Origin: Thermatribacter sp048814795
GTDB taxonomy: Bacteria > Atribacterota > Atribacteria > Atribacterales > Thermatribacteraceae
DNA length: 64,000 nucleotides
Assembly: GCA_048814795.1 (NCBI GenBank)
Contig: CP184673.1
Coordinates: 1 to 64,000, forward strand
Direction: 5' to 3'
Positions within the stretch are counted from its first letter, which is position 1. Each line of letters opens with the position of its first letter. Below are positions 1-8,589 of the stretch, piece by piece. The notes beneath the pieces were generated by a model. That model had not been told where the DNA came from. It saw only the letters and a list, made by a program, of their open reading frames with translations, and did no database searches. The translations under genes and the position numbers were made by a program.

Positions 1-444
1 ATGAAGAATATGAGGCTCGTAAACACGCTTACAGCTCTTGTTATACCCTGGGGAGTGAATGCTTTTGGTATCTTCTTAATGCGCCAATTTATGTTAACGA
101 TTCCTAAAGACCTGATGGATGCAGCACGTATTGACGGAGTCGCACAACTAAGAACCTTTTTTCAAATAGTTCTTCCTCTAAGTCGCTCAGCACTTTCTTC
201 TCTCGCTGTTTTAATAGCACTCTTCATCTGGGACGAGCTTTTTTGGGCTCTCATAGTAATAGACAATGTTACTAAACGTCCTGTTTCCTTAGGATTAGCC
301 TTATTCCAGCAAAACTATGGACCTCTCGACTGGCACGTCATAATGGCTGGCGCCACTATAGCCGCTTTACCCATTCTAATCCTTTTCCTGATAGCTCAAA
401 AAACATTTATTCAGGGAATAACAATGACAGGAGTCAAAGAATAA
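1..444 (+). CDS. Sugar ABC transporter permease, MalG type (partial, 5' end outside window)
   Basis: C-terminal 147 residues of an inner-membrane permease of a carbohydrate ABC importer (binding-protein-dependent transport, CUT1 class). The EAA loop that contacts the ATPase is visible as DAARIDGVAQLRTF followed by IVLPLS, and at least three hydrophobic segments follow. The ATG at base 1 is probably internal, because MalG-type proteins have about 270-290 residues and start further upstream. It ends 31 bp before the URO-D-like gene on the same strand, so both probably belong to one operon with the ribokinase. Family call is firm; substrate is unknown. Confidence 0.85.
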   Translation: MKNMRLVNTLTALVIPWGVNAFGIFLMRQFMLTIPKDLMDAARIDGVAQLRTFFQIVLPLSRSALSSLAVLIALFIWDELFWALIVIDNVTKRPVSLGLALFQQNYGPLDWHVIMAGATIAALPILILFLIAQKTFIQGITMTGVKE

Positions 445-475
445 TATACAATCCCTTATTAAGGAGGTAGAAACA

Positions 476-1573
476 ATGTTCGACTTTCTGAAAAGAAAAC
501 CACACCCGGACTTTGAAGAGTTTAAGAAGGTAATTCAGGGAAAAAAGACCCCTAAAAAAGTCCACCAGGTGGAGCTTCTGATTGATAGAGAGATAATGAT
601 TCACATATCCCAAAACTACCTCAACGAACAGCCAGTTCCATTTACTCCCGAAAATAAAAGAGAGTTTTTTAAGTGGTACACCAACTGGTGGTATCGTTTG
701 GGATATGACTATGTGGGCATAATAGATGATCCCAACATAACCGGGCTTTCTTTCTTGAGCAAAAAGAGAATAGCCACTGACACTGCTCAGCTCTCCAGAG
801 AGAAAAGAGAGTGGATTGAAGAAGGAAAGGGCATCATCCAGAGCTGGGAAGATTTTGAGTCATACCCCTGGCCAAAAATAGAGCAAATAGACTTCTCTTT
901 TCTTGATTTACTTGCAGAATGCATCCCTGAAGGCATGAAAGTTTTCCTGACTCCATCGAGTGGGGTATTCGAAGTAGCTTCTGAAGAGCTTCTGGGATTT
1001 GAAGGTATGAGCTATCTCCTCTATGAAGACTATTCCCTTGCGAAAGCCGTCTTTGGTAAGGTTGGTGAAACTCTCTATGCCTATTACTCCACAATCGTAG
1101 CTCATGAAGTAATCGGTGGATTTTTCCAGGGTGATGACCTGGGATACAAAACGTCAACGATAGTCGCTCCCACAATCATAAGGGAGCTGGTCATACCCTG
1201 GCATAAAAAATGTGCCTCTCTGGCTCACGAATATGGCAAGGTGTTTTTCTTCCACTCCTGCGGTAACATTTTTGCCCTCATGGATGACCTGATAGAAGAG
1301 GTCAAAATTGACGCTTACCACTCCTTCCAGGATGAAATAATGCCTATATGGGAGTTCAAGAAGCTCTTTGGAGACCGGGTGGGTTATCTGGGAGGAGTAG
1401 ATTTGAACAAGCTGTGCCTGAGTTCCGAAGAAGAACTGAGAAAATACGTTCGTGGAATTATTGAAAAATGTTTCCCGGGGCGATTTGCCATCGGATCAGG
1501 CAATTCTATAGCCAACTATGTGCCACCAGAAAACTATTTAATAATGCTGGACGAAGCAAACAAATGGAATTAA
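476..1573 (+). CDS. Uroporphyrinogen decarboxylase-like (URO-D/MtaA superfamily) protein
   Basis: A 365-residue protein of the URO-D superfamily, which includes haem-pathway decarboxylase and corrinoid methyltransferases. The signature block FFHSCGNIFALMDDLIE near residues 259-275 contains the His-x-Cys typical of the methyltransferase-like branch and not of true HemE. AAGGAGG at 463-469 sits 6 bp before the ATG. It lies between a sugar permease and a ribokinase; no haem genes are nearby, so a role in sugar or sugar-derivative metabolism is inferred, not shown. A second, divergent paralogue occurs at 24533-25672, again inside a sugar ABC operon. Confidence 0.8.
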   Translation: MFDFLKRKPHPDFEEFKKVIQGKKTPKKVHQVELLIDREIMIHISQNYLNEQPVPFTPENKREFFKWYTNWWYRLGYDYVGIIDDPNITGLSFLSKKRIATDTAQLSREKREWIEEGKGIIQSWEDFESYPWPKIEQIDFSFLDLLAECIPEGMKVFLTPSSGVFEVASEELLGFEGMSYLLYEDYSLAKAVFGKVGETLYAYYSTIVAHEVIGGFFQGDDLGYKTSTIVAPTIIRELVIPWHKKCASLAHEYGKVFFFHSCGNIFALMDDLIEEVKIDAYHSFQDEIMPIWEFKKLFGDRVGYLGGVDLNKLCLSSEEELRKYVRGIIEKCFPGRFAIGSGNSIANYVPPENYLIMLDEANKWN

Positions 1574-1669
1574 CCAGCTAAGGGTTTGAAGGTCAACTTC
1601 CTCCTCCTGCAAAAGTATGGTATTTTGTCTTCAAGCAAAAAACAGGTTGCTAAAGGAGGGTACAAAACC

Positions 1670-2629
1670 GTGAATTCTAAAGCTATCAAACCTACAATCG
1701 CCGTAGTAGGAAGTAACATGATGGACCTCATCACTTACTACGAGAATGCTTTCCCGCGCATCGGTGAAACCGTATTTGGAAAAGATTTCGAAATCGGTTT
1801 TGGAGGAAAAGGAGCCAATCAAGCGGTAGCTGCAGCCAGGCTGGGCGCAGAAGTTATAATGGTTACTGCAGTAGGTGATGACCTTTTTGGACCCCTGGTA
1901 CGCAAAAATTTTGAAGAGCAGGGCATAAGTTCACGCTACGTAAAAGTCGTGCCTGGAAAAAGCAGCGGCGTAGCCCCCATATTCGTAGACCCCCAGGGCA
2001 GAAACAGCATTTTCATAATCCCCGGCGCCAATCACCACCTTGAACCAGAAGACGTGGCCAAAGCTCGCGAGGAGCTCCGTCGTGCTTCTTTTTTGCTCCT
2101 CCAGCTGGAAATAAAGATGGAAACCACTTACTATGCAGTTGAACTTGCCCGGGAACTGAACATAAAAACCATACTCAACCCTGCTCCGGCTCAAAAACTG
2201 GACTGGGAAAAACTGCGAGGAGTTTACCTTTTTGCTCCCAACGAAACTGAACTGGAAAATCTAACCGGCTTACCGGCAAATTCCAGAGAAAATATTCAAA
2301 GAGGGATTGAAAAGCTCCTTGAAAAGGGCCTTGAAAACGTGGTGGTCACCTTAGGTGATAAAGGAGCTATGCTGGGCAACTCTCAGGGTTTTCAGTTCTT
2401 CCCCGCTTACCAGGCAAAAAGTGTAGACACAACCGGAGCCGGCGACGCCTTTCTGGGCGCTTTGGGAATATTTCTTGCCGAAGGGAAACCTCTTGAAAAA
2501 GCCATAGACCTTGCCTGTGCCTATGCAGCTCTTTCCACCGAAAAAAGAGGCACTCAAAAATCTTTTGTCAGGCGCGGAGAATTCGAAAAATGGCTCCCCA
2601 GAGCCTGCCAGAAAAGCGTAATCTGGTAA
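1670..2629 (+). CDS. rbsK: Ribokinase / PfkB-family sugar kinase
   Basis: PfkB-family carbohydrate kinase of 319 residues that phosphorylates ribose or a similar sugar with ATP in the cytoplasm. Visible motifs are the N-terminal GGKGANQAVAAARLG substrate-binding region and the C-terminal DTTGAGDAFLGAL ATP/anion-hole signature with the catalytic Asp. The reading frame is open back to a TTG at 1586, but GTG at 1670 has AAAGGAGGG upstream at 1653-1660 and matches the usual N terminus (IAVVGSNMMD), so I place the start there. Last gene of the plus-strand operon; it converges with the next operon only 2 bp away. Exact substrate is not provable from sequence. Confidence 0.88.
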   Translation: MNSKAIKPTIAVVGSNMMDLITYYENAFPRIGETVFGKDFEIGFGGKGANQAVAAARLGAEVIMVTAVGDDLFGPLVRKNFEEQGISSRYVKVVPGKSSGVAPIFVDPQGRNSIFIIPGANHHLEPEDVAKAREELRRASFLLLQLEIKMETTYYAVELARELNIKTILNPAPAQKLDWEKLRGVYLFAPNETELENLTGLPANSRENIQRGIEKLLEKGLENVVVTLGDKGAMLGNSQGFQFFPAYQAKSVDTTGAGDAFLGALGIFLAEGKPLEKAIDLACAYAALSTEKRGTQKSFVRRGEFEKWLPRACQKSVIW

Positions 2630-2631
2630 AA

Positions 2632-3453
2632 TCAGCCTTTTACGGCTCCCAGGGTAAGACCGCGCACCAGATAACGTTGCAAAACGATAGCCATGATAAT
2701 AATTGGAACGCTGGCCATAATGGAAACAGCGGAAATTTCAGCCCACAGGATTTCGTGGCCACCAATCATCCCGGCAATATTCACGGTAATCGGAGTTACT
2801 CGCGAGCGACCCAGAATCAAGGCGAATAAAAACTCATTCCAGGAAAACATAAAGCAGAAAAGGGCTGTAGCCACCAGTCCCGGAGCAACCAGGGGCAAAG
2901 CCACCCGAGCGAAAGCACCGAGTCTACCACAGCCATCCACCAGGGCTGCTTCCTCAAGTTCCTGAGGTAATTCTTCGAAAAAGCCCTTTAGCATCCAGAC
3001 CGCAAAAGGCAGATTCACCAGAGAGTGGGTCAAAATCAGAGCCTGATAGGTATCCAGCCAGCGCAGAAAACGGAAAAAGAGAAAAAGGGGCAAAACCGAA
3101 GCAATAGGTGGCATCATGCGAACCGACAAAATCCAGAAAGCAAGGTTATCTCCACCAATCCGAAAGCGGGCCAGAGAATAAGCAGCAAGAGAACCCAACG
3201 CAATAGCTATCAGGGTGGTCGAAGCAGCAATGATCAGGCTATCTCTGATTCCTTTTATACCACCCAACCTTCCACCCTGAATATAGTGTTCCAAATCAAA
3301 AGAACGGGGAATGAAAACCGGAGGATAGGTGAAATATTCTCCCTTGTCTTTAAAAGAAGTCATAACATTCCAGATAAAAGGACTCAACATGATGAGAAGA
3401 ACAACGAAAATGGTCAGAAAAATTGCTACCTTCATCCCATCCCTGATCTTCAA
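2632..3453 (-). CDS. Sugar ABC transporter permease, MalG type
   Basis: Inner-membrane permease of 273 residues with about six membrane segments. The EAA loop reads EEAALVDGCGRLGAFARVALPL around residues 180-200. Start is TTG at 3453, overlapping the TGA of the upstream permease as TTGA, with AGGAGGG about 8 bases upstream, a typical translationally coupled pair. It is the last gene of the minus-strand operon binding protein - permease - permease (5799 to 2632). No ATPase is encoded here, so a shared MsmK/MalK-type ATPase elsewhere is expected, as is common for CUT1 importers. Confidence 0.9.
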   Translation of the reverse strand: MKIRDGMKVAIFLTIFVVLLIMLSPFIWNVMTSFKDKGEYFTYPPVFIPRSFDLEHYIQGGRLGGIKGIRDSLIIAASTTLIAIALGSLAAYSLARFRIGGDNLAFWILSVRMMPPIASVLPLFLFFRFLRWLDTYQALILTHSLVNLPFAVWMLKGFFEELPQELEEAALVDGCGRLGAFARVALPLVAPGLVATALFCFMFSWNEFLFALILGRSRVTPITVNIAGMIGGHEILWAEISAVSIMASVPIIIMAIVLQRYLVRGLTLGAVKG

Positions 3454-4322
3454 GATACTTCCCTCCTTTTCCAGGAAGCAAGGAAAACATTGGCAATAAT
3501 CACGATGATGGCCAGCTGGAAATAAGCCATTGCAGAGGCGTAACCCATACTAAAATATTTAAAGCCGGTGGTGTAGTTATAGAAAGCAATGGTTTCTGAA
3601 GACTGACCCGGACCACCATGAGTCAAAAGAACCACGAGGTCAAATATTTTGAAAGCATCCATCACTCGGATCAATACAGCAATGACGATTACCGGACGCA
3701 AAAGCGGTAGTACAACCTGAGAAAAAATCACCCAGCGCCCCGCTCCATCAACCCTCGCTGCTTCATAGAGTTCATCCGGTATAGCTTGCAAACCAGCCAG
3801 AAGAGTAATCAACATGAAAGGTGTCCATTCCCAGATATCGGCAATGATAATCGAATAGATGGAAACCTGACTACTTCCCAACCAGTTCACCGGGTTCAGA
3901 CCCATCCGGGCAAGGAGAAAATTCAAAGGACCATATTGATAATGATAGATAATTCTCCAGATACAACCTACTACCACTGGGGAAATCATCATGGGAAGAA
4001 GAAAGAGAGTGACCACCAGGTTTCTCCCCCGAAAATAGCGGTTTAAAAGCAAAGCTAAACCAAGCCCTGCCAAAAATTGAGTGCCCACACCAAGCAGAAG
4101 CTCCAACCCAGTATTTTTCATAGCTCCCCAGAAACGCTGGTCGGTAAAAAGCTTCAAGTAATTTCTTGCACCGATAAAAATCCTACTTCCGCCCATGCCA
4201 ATATCCCATTGGCACAGACTGAGGTAAAAAGAGTAAACGAGAGGAAAAACAGAAATAGCCAGAAGGAGCAGAATGGTGGGTAAAATAAAAAAAATGGCTA
4301 TAGATTTATCCCTTTTTATCAC
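3450..4322 (-). CDS. Sugar ABC transporter permease, MalF type
   Basis: Inner-membrane permease of 290 residues, with an EAA loop (YEAARVDGAGRWVIFSQVVLP) near residue 190 and six hydrophobic segments. The open frame begins at a TTG at 4340, but GTG at 4322 has GGGAGGGGGG a few bases upstream, so the protein probably starts VIKRDKSIAIFF. It pairs with the MalG-type gene downstream and follows the binding protein, from which it is separated by a hairpin terminator. Substrate unknown. Confidence 0.88.
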   Translation of the reverse strand: MIKRDKSIAIFFILPTILLLLAISVFPLVYSFYLSLCQWDIGMGGSRIFIGARNYLKLFTDQRFWGAMKNTGLELLLGVGTQFLAGLGLALLLNRYFRGRNLVVTLFLLPMMISPVVVGCIWRIIYHYQYGPLNFLLARMGLNPVNWLGSSQVSIYSIIIADIWEWTPFMLITLLAGLQAIPDELYEAARVDGAGRWVIFSQVVLPLLRPVIVIAVLIRVMDAFKIFDLVVLLTHGGPGQSSETIAFYNYTTGFKYFSMGYASAMAYFQLAIIVIIANVFLASWKRREVS

Positions 4323-4343
4323 GGCTTCCCCCCCTCCCAAAAG

Positions 4344-4377
4344 ATAAAAAAGGGCTGAGCGAAACTTCGCTCAGCCC
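4344..4377 (-). terminator. Intra-operon hairpin with T-run after the binding-protein gene
   Basis: A perfect 12-bp stem (GGGCTGAGCGAA / TTCGCTCAGCCC, 4352-4377) with a 2-base loop is followed on the minus strand by TTTTTTATC. It lies between the solute-binding protein and its permeases, where partial termination or mRNA end protection commonly raises binding-protein expression over permeases. Confidence 0.85.
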
Positions 4378-4389
4378 GGGCATGCTAAC

Positions 4390-5799
4390 TCACCAGAGTC
4401 CAGCTGCCTTCCATCCAGCCACCAGTTCCTGATAAAGTTTTTTCTGTTGCTCTTTGCCAAATCTGTTCAAAATATCCCGCCATGCAGCTGCAGCATCATT
4501 TAGAGCTTGCTCTGGAGTTTTCTCTCCAGCTAAAGCACGGGTTAATTCTACACCCAGGGTTTCCTCATATTCCACGGTACCAGGAAGCACCATTTCAGGG
4601 TATCCTTTCTCCATGTTCTTCTGGACACCTTCCAGATAAATTTTTGCATCCTCAACATTGGCAAACATTTCGTATTCTTCAGGATGTGCAAAGTGGGAAT
4701 AACGGTAGGGGTCCAGTCCAGTTTCTGCAGTAGAAACATCGTCCATGCTGGTTTCAACCGATAGATAATGGATCACTTGATAGGCTTTCCAGGGGTCTTT
4801 AGCCTCGGCTGCCACTGCCAGCACCCTGCCACAGGGCATGAGTGCCCGATAGTAAACTTCTCCATCTTTTTTGACACCGGGAACGTGGGTTACTCCAATT
4901 TTACCAACTATCTTGGACTGGTTGGGATCTGCTCCTTTCTTACCCACACATGGCCATTGAACCACCATGAAGCAGTCGCCTTCCAGGAAAACATCTTTTA
5001 GTTCTTCATAACCATAAGAAAGAACGTCCGGCGGGCAGTACTGATGAATTTGTTTGAAAATCTCCAGAGCTTTTATACCAGCTTCAGAATTGATAGCCGG
5101 TTCCATGGTTTCTTCATCGAAATATACGCCACCTAAGCTGGCAAAAATATTACCCCACCAGGCAAAAATCTGGTCTTTCTGGCCGTAATAGGCAGTGCCG
5201 TAAAAATCGCGCTCCAGAACCTGACCGGCAAGCTTTTCACCAGCCTTGCGGGTGAAAAACTCAGCTACGTCCAAAAACTCATCCCAGGTTTCGGGAACTT
5301 TGAGGTCGTAACCATATTTAGCCTTGAATGCTGCTCTTTCTTCTTCATTTTCGAGTAAATCTTTGCGATAGTAAAGGTTCAACACGTCACCATCATAGGG
5401 AAGAGCATAAAGTTTTCCACCGTACTTGCAGTAGAAGTCCCGGTAACCCGGGGTGACGTCATCGAGTTTAGGATCCAGTTTTTGAGTGAATTCATCCAGC
5501 GGATACAGCCACCCGTTAGCAGCAAATTCCGCCAGAAACTTGGGATAGACAATCATGATGTCGTAGGCACCAGTTGCTGCAATCAGCTCCATTTTTTCCT
5601 TTTCGTAAAGCTCACCAAAGGGGACACCAATTACTTCGAGTTCCACATCAAATTTTTCCTTGAAATCCTTGGCATACCACTCGAAGGGTTTTAAATTGTG
5701 GCCTGCATCTCCCACTACAACCAGCTTCAGCGGATAAGCTAAGGAAGTGGAACCCAGAAGAAACACCAAAGCGAGAAACAACACCAGAAGCTTTTTCAC
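4390..5799 (-). CDS. Extracellular solute-binding protein, family 1 (sugar ABC importer)
   Basis: A 469-residue secreted binding protein. The N terminus is a signal peptide (MKKLLVLFLALVFLLGSTSLA) with likely cleavage after residue 21. The body has family 1 features, such as YALPYDGDVLNLYYRKDLL near 130-150 and a WP-rich ligand-cleft region. Start is GTG with GGAGGGGG upstream. First gene of the operon that continues with two permeases after a hairpin; a -10 sequence TATAAT lies at 5837-5842. Ligand unknown; a sugar, oligosaccharide or glycoside is usual for the family. Confidence 0.88.
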   Translation of the reverse strand: MKKLLVLFLALVFLLGSTSLAYPLKLVVVGDAGHNLKPFEWYAKDFKEKFDVELEVIGVPFGELYEKEKMELIAATGAYDIMIVYPKFLAEFAANGWLYPLDEFTQKLDPKLDDVTPGYRDFYCKYGGKLYALPYDGDVLNLYYRKDLLENEEERAAFKAKYGYDLKVPETWDEFLDVAEFFTRKAGEKLAGQVLERDFYGTAYYGQKDQIFAWWGNIFASLGGVYFDEETMEPAINSEAGIKALEIFKQIHQYCPPDVLSYGYEELKDVFLEGDCFMVVQWPCVGKKGADPNQSKIVGKIGVTHVPGVKKDGEVYYRALMPCGRVLAVAAEAKDPWKAYQVIHYLSVETSMDDVSTAETGLDPYRYSHFAHPEEYEMFANVEDAKIYLEGVQKNMEKGYPEMVLPGTVEYEETLGVELTRALAGEKTPEQALNDAAAAWRDILNRFGKEQQKKLYQELVAGWKAAGLW

Positions 5800-5836
5800 T
5801 GTTACCCCCTCCTATTATTAAAATTACCCATTATCT

Positions 5837-5842
5837 ATTATA
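5837..5842 (-). promoter_or_regulatory. -10 box (TATAAT) of the binding-protein operon
   Basis: TATAAT on the minus strand, 38 bp upstream of the GTG at 5799. No good -35 hexamer is seen at 16-18 bp, so the promoter may need an activator. Assignment rests on position and the perfect hexamer only. Confidence 0.5.
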
Positions 5843-5890
5843 ACACTTCCTCAATATAAAGCTTACCCCTATCAACCAAAATTTACACTC

Positions 5891-7054
5891 TCATAGCTCA
5901 ATGATCTCCCAGCGGGCACTTGAAAAAAGCTCAACACCATCTTTTGTTACCCGGAAACCGTCTTCCCAGCGAAAACCATACTCCTCAGAAGTGAAGAAGG
6001 TGTCGGCCATGAAGGTCATGTTCTCCTTCAGGGGATAATTAGAGGTCTTTTCCATCCAGGGTTTTTCAACTTCAATGATACCAGTTCCATGACAGGGACC
6101 ATAAAGGTAATTTGCAGCATAGCCATGCTGCAGGAAGTACTCGTAGTATTTCATGGCCACATCCTTGGCGATAACACCCTCTTGTATCCACTCCAGAGTC
6201 TTCCGGTGAGCATCCAGGCCAAACTGAACTCTTTTCCGCATCTCTTCAGGCATTTTTCCAAAGATTATGGGTCGTCCCACAGAAGAAGCATATCCTCCAA
6301 AACGAGCTCCGATACAGAGCTGAATCAGCTCTCCTTCCTTGAGGGTTCTGTCACTGGCACGATCAATGGCGTTTCGGGTTCTTCTTCCTCCAAAAACATA
6401 GTTGGGAAAAGCTTCACTTTCTGCCCCATGACGGTACATAGATTCATACACAATTCCAAGTGTTTCTCTCTCGGTCATGCCTGGCCGAATAGAGCGGAGA
6501 ACATCTTCAAGGACCAGCTCGCTGATACGATGAGCTTCGCGAAGGAGGGCAATTTCATTTTCAGACTTAACAGATCTCAACTCGGCAATAATCCACTCCG
6601 CACGTACAATCTCTCCCTCTTTACCAAGTGCTTTTCGAACTCCTTCAAGAACTGGCACAGGAAGGATGGTATAGTCTCCCAAAGCCAGACGCCGTATGCC
6701 TTTGCCTTCAGAAACTTCATCAAATATCTCTTCAAAGGTGCTTACCTCAATATCAGGGTATTCTGGATCTGCTGCTTCCCGATACTCAAGAAGCTTGCGG
6801 ACTTTCCGAATTTTGCTTCGTTCTTTTGCAAAAGATTCAGCCTCAGGACCTATGAGCAGGATCGGTTCACCTTCTTTGGGCACAATGACACCAGCACTCT
6901 CAAAAACAGGCCAGTGATCGCTCAGGTAACGAACATTTCCCTGGTCAGCTTCATTAGAGTGTACAAGGTAAGCATCAAAATTATGTTCCCAGAGTTTCTC
7001 CTGAATTTTTTTAATGCGTTCCTGAAACTCACTCTCAGGTATCGCTTTTAACAT
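5891..7054 (-). CDS. M24-family creatinase-like / Xaa-Pro aminopeptidase-like protein lacking metal ligands
   Basis: A 387-residue pita-bread-fold protein with a creatinase N-terminal domain (about 1-140) and an M24 domain (about 150-385). In metallo-M24 peptidases the two Asp ligands lie in a D-x-G...D-x-T-R block; here the equivalent LCIGARFGGYASSVGRP has Cys and Ser instead. The His of HGTGI and the Glu of RWEDGF remain, while the usual E of IEPG is D (MADTFF). This resembles creatinase, a metal-independent amidinohydrolase, more than a peptidase. AAGGAGGG precedes the ATG. It stands alone between two operons; substrate unknown. Confidence 0.75.
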   Translation of the reverse strand: MLKAIPESEFQERIKKIQEKLWEHNFDAYLVHSNEADQGNVRYLSDHWPVFESAGVIVPKEGEPILLIGPEAESFAKERSKIRKVRKLLEYREAADPEYPDIEVSTFEEIFDEVSEGKGIRRLALGDYTILPVPVLEGVRKALGKEGEIVRAEWIIAELRSVKSENEIALLREAHRISELVLEDVLRSIRPGMTERETLGIVYESMYRHGAESEAFPNYVFGGRRTRNAIDRASDRTLKEGELIQLCIGARFGGYASSVGRPIIFGKMPEEMRKRVQFGLDAHRKTLEWIQEGVIAKDVAMKYYEYFLQHGYAANYLYGPCHGTGIIEVEKPWMEKTSNYPLKENMTFMADTFFTSEEYGFRWEDGFRVTKDGVELFSSARWEIIEL

Positions 7055-7416
7055 TTTTCTACCCTCCTTGATTGTTAATCTAGATTTCTAAAAGACAACT
7101 ACAGGATCCACGCCCATTATATCCTCTCAAGATACAGAAAATTTCAAAATAAATTTCACGACAAACTACAGAGCCCCGGCTTTGAAAAATCGTTGTACCT
7201 TCAATTTTTAAATCTTTCAAATGGGAACCGCAATTTTTCTGCGAAGAACAAATTTTTATTGTAAAAACTCAACAGCGTAAAAAGCTGACGCTGAAAACAT
7301 AATTTCCCACTTTTTCAAAAAATTTTTGGGGTATCCCTCCCCACCAGGGGAAGAATTTCTTTTCTTTTGGGGTTTTAAATAAAAAAACCAGTTAAAACAG
7401 AAAGGAGAGAAAGATT
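7055..7416. other. Intergenic region with divergent promoters
   Basis: 360 bp without a gene between the divergent M24-like gene and the zinc-ribbon gene. On the minus strand TATAAT at 7116-7121 is a good -10 for the M24-like gene, with no clear -35. AT-rich runs occupy 7140-7390. A GC-rich patch with a weak CCCC-ACCA-GGGG hairpin lies near 7340. No coding region recognised. Confidence 0.5.
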
Positions 7417-7623
7417 ATGCCAACCTATGAATACCGCTGCAAACAATGCGGCCACACCCTGGAAGTAAGAGCTTCGCTTGAGGAAAAAGAAAAGGGGCTG
7501 GATCTGACCTGTCCTGAGTGTGGAAGCAAAGAGCTTACTCAGGTTCTGGGTGGGTTCATGTTGGGTTGTTCTCCCAGAGGTTATGATGGAGGTTTCAGCG
7601 GCGGCTGTTCCTGCTGCTCATAA
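7417..7623 (+). CDS. FmdB-family zinc-ribbon protein
   Basis: A 68-residue protein starting MPTYEYRC, the hallmark of the FmdB/CxxC_CXXC_SSSS putative regulatory family. Two CxxC pairs (CKQCG near residue 8, CPECG near 33) should bind one zinc ion; the tail is Gly/Ser/Cys-rich and ends CSCCS. AAAGGAGAG lies a few bases before the ATG. The biochemical role of this family is unknown; a transcriptional or metal-related role has been suggested for homologues. A long hairpin follows immediately. Confidence 0.85.
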   Translation: MPTYEYRCKQCGHTLEVRASLEEKEKGLDLTCPECGSKELTQVLGGFMLGCSPRGYDGGFSGGCSCCS

Positions 7624-7635
7624 AGAGCTCGAAAA

Positions 7636-7680
7636 GACCTATCCTGGAAGTTTAACCAAACACAGCTTCCAGGATAGGTC
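7636..7680. terminator. 15-bp perfect hairpin, probably bidirectional terminator
   Basis: GACCTATCCTGGAAG at 7636-7650 pairs perfectly with 7666-7680 across a 15-base loop. Read on the minus strand it is followed by TTTTCG, so it can end the transcript of the small minus-strand genes at 7802-8435; on the plus strand it follows the FmdB-type gene but lacks a T-run. Confidence 0.7.
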
Positions 7681-7801
7681 CAAACCCCCCTCCTCATTCC
7701 TGATTTTTGCACAACCCTGAATTAAAAAGAGCACATTTCCAAAAAACCGCCAGGCAGAAAGCAGAACCTGCAAGAGCGCAAACCTGCTTTCCCCTTCCCT
7801 G

Positions 7802-8038
7802 TCAGCGCCTACCGCTACCCCGGCAGTAGCGGCACACTCCAGTTCCATAACACCAGGGACAGGGATCCTGGGTATGCGGCTTGCCATAGCCGGGATAATA
7901 TTTCAAGCCGGAGCCCCGGCAGTGATGGCAACGCCCTGTCCCATTGCAAGTGCGACATACTCTTTCACCCCTGTTGCCTGAGTTGCCCCAAACTAACACC
8001 AGCTCACCCCCCTGACCTTTGATGCAACCATCTTTCAT
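7802..8038 (-). CDS. Small DnaJ-type zinc-finger protein (four CxxCxGxG motifs)
   Basis: A protein of 78 codons with four CxxCxGxG repeats: CRTCNGTG, CHHCRGSG, CPWCYGTG and CRYCRGSG. This is the complete set needed for the two zinc sites of the DnaJ cysteine-rich domain, but there is no J domain or client-binding domain. The ATG at 8038 has no ribosome site; GTG at 7999 has AGGGGGGTG about 5 bases upstream and would give 65 residues, so that start is preferred. It may share a transcript with the 80-aa gene upstream. Small free-standing proteins of this type are known but poorly characterised; redox or chaperone function is inference. Confidence 0.75.
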   Translation of the reverse strand: MKDGCIKGQGGELVLVWGNSGNRGERVCRTCNGTGRCHHCRGSGLKYYPGYGKPHTQDPCPWCYGTGVCRYCRGSGRR

Positions 8039-8192
8039 GTACCCGGAACCGTTGATTTCACATATCTATGGTAAGTTTTCTGAAAAAAGGTGATGGTTAC
8101 AATCACGGTTGTAGCATTCCCAAAACTTGTGCCCAAAAACCAAAATGGGTAAAAACATCTTCTCAAAATAACCAGAATACCTGCACTCCCTA

Positions 8193-8435
8193 TCAATCAA
8201 GCTGTCTTTTTCTCCTTAAGCTCTCCCGATATAGTGCCCTCAAGCCCTGCAGGAATTCCGCATCTTCTCGATCCATCTCTGCCTGCATAGCAAGCGCTCG
8301 CAAAGCTCGATGAAGCTTTTCTTCGTCAAAAGAAGAACTTCTCTGTGAAAACGCTCGACGGACTCCTTCCTTCATCGCTTCTTCCAAACGCCAGTCATGC
8401 ATATAACCCTGGCCGAAGGGATCATAAACAGCCAC
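8193..8435 (-). CDS. Hypothetical helical protein, 80 aa
   Basis: I do not recognise this protein. It begins VYDPFGQGYMHDWRLEE and is mostly charged and helical, with Arg and Glu abundant and no Cys. Start is GTG at 8435 with AGGAGGCG 7-8 bases upstream, so it is likely translated. Its promoter carries the same palindrome and spacing as the cas operon (see 8459-8491), which is the only clue to function. The 155 bp to the DnaJ-motif gene downstream are free of a terminator, so the two may be cotranscribed. Confidence 0.65.
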   Translation of the reverse strand: MAVYDPFGQGYMHDWRLEEAMKEGVRRAFSQRSSSFDEEKLHRALRALAMQAEMDREDAEFLQGLRALYRESLRRKRQLD

Positions 8436-8458
8436 CTCTATCGCCTCCTCGATTATCT

Positions 8459-8491
8459 ATTCTAACCATCGCCGGGGTCAGTTTCTGACGC
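8459..8491 (-). promoter_or_regulatory. Palindrome + -10 module, copy 1 (in front of 80-aa gene)
   Basis: On the minus strand GCGTCAGAAACTGAC (palindrome GTCAG-AAA-CTGAC, 8477-8489) is followed by exactly 12 bases and then TAGAAT (8459-8464), 24 bp before the GTG at 8435. The palindrome centre occupies the -35 position. The same arrangement occurs at 35866-35898 and 56771-56801. Confidence 0.7.
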
Positions 8492-8589
8492 TCTCTGCAC
8501 AGGACACAATTTTTTAGAAACGGAGAAAGCCGGGCTGCTCATACCGAAACTTTTAGTTATGGAAGCCCCCGAAAGGATGGATACGCAAT

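Noticed and set aside
6089..7051. Plus-strand frame of 320 codons opposite the M24-like gene
   Set aside because: Exact shadow of a gene with clear family motifs and ribosome site; the frame itself has no motif and biased Phe/Ser/Lys composition.
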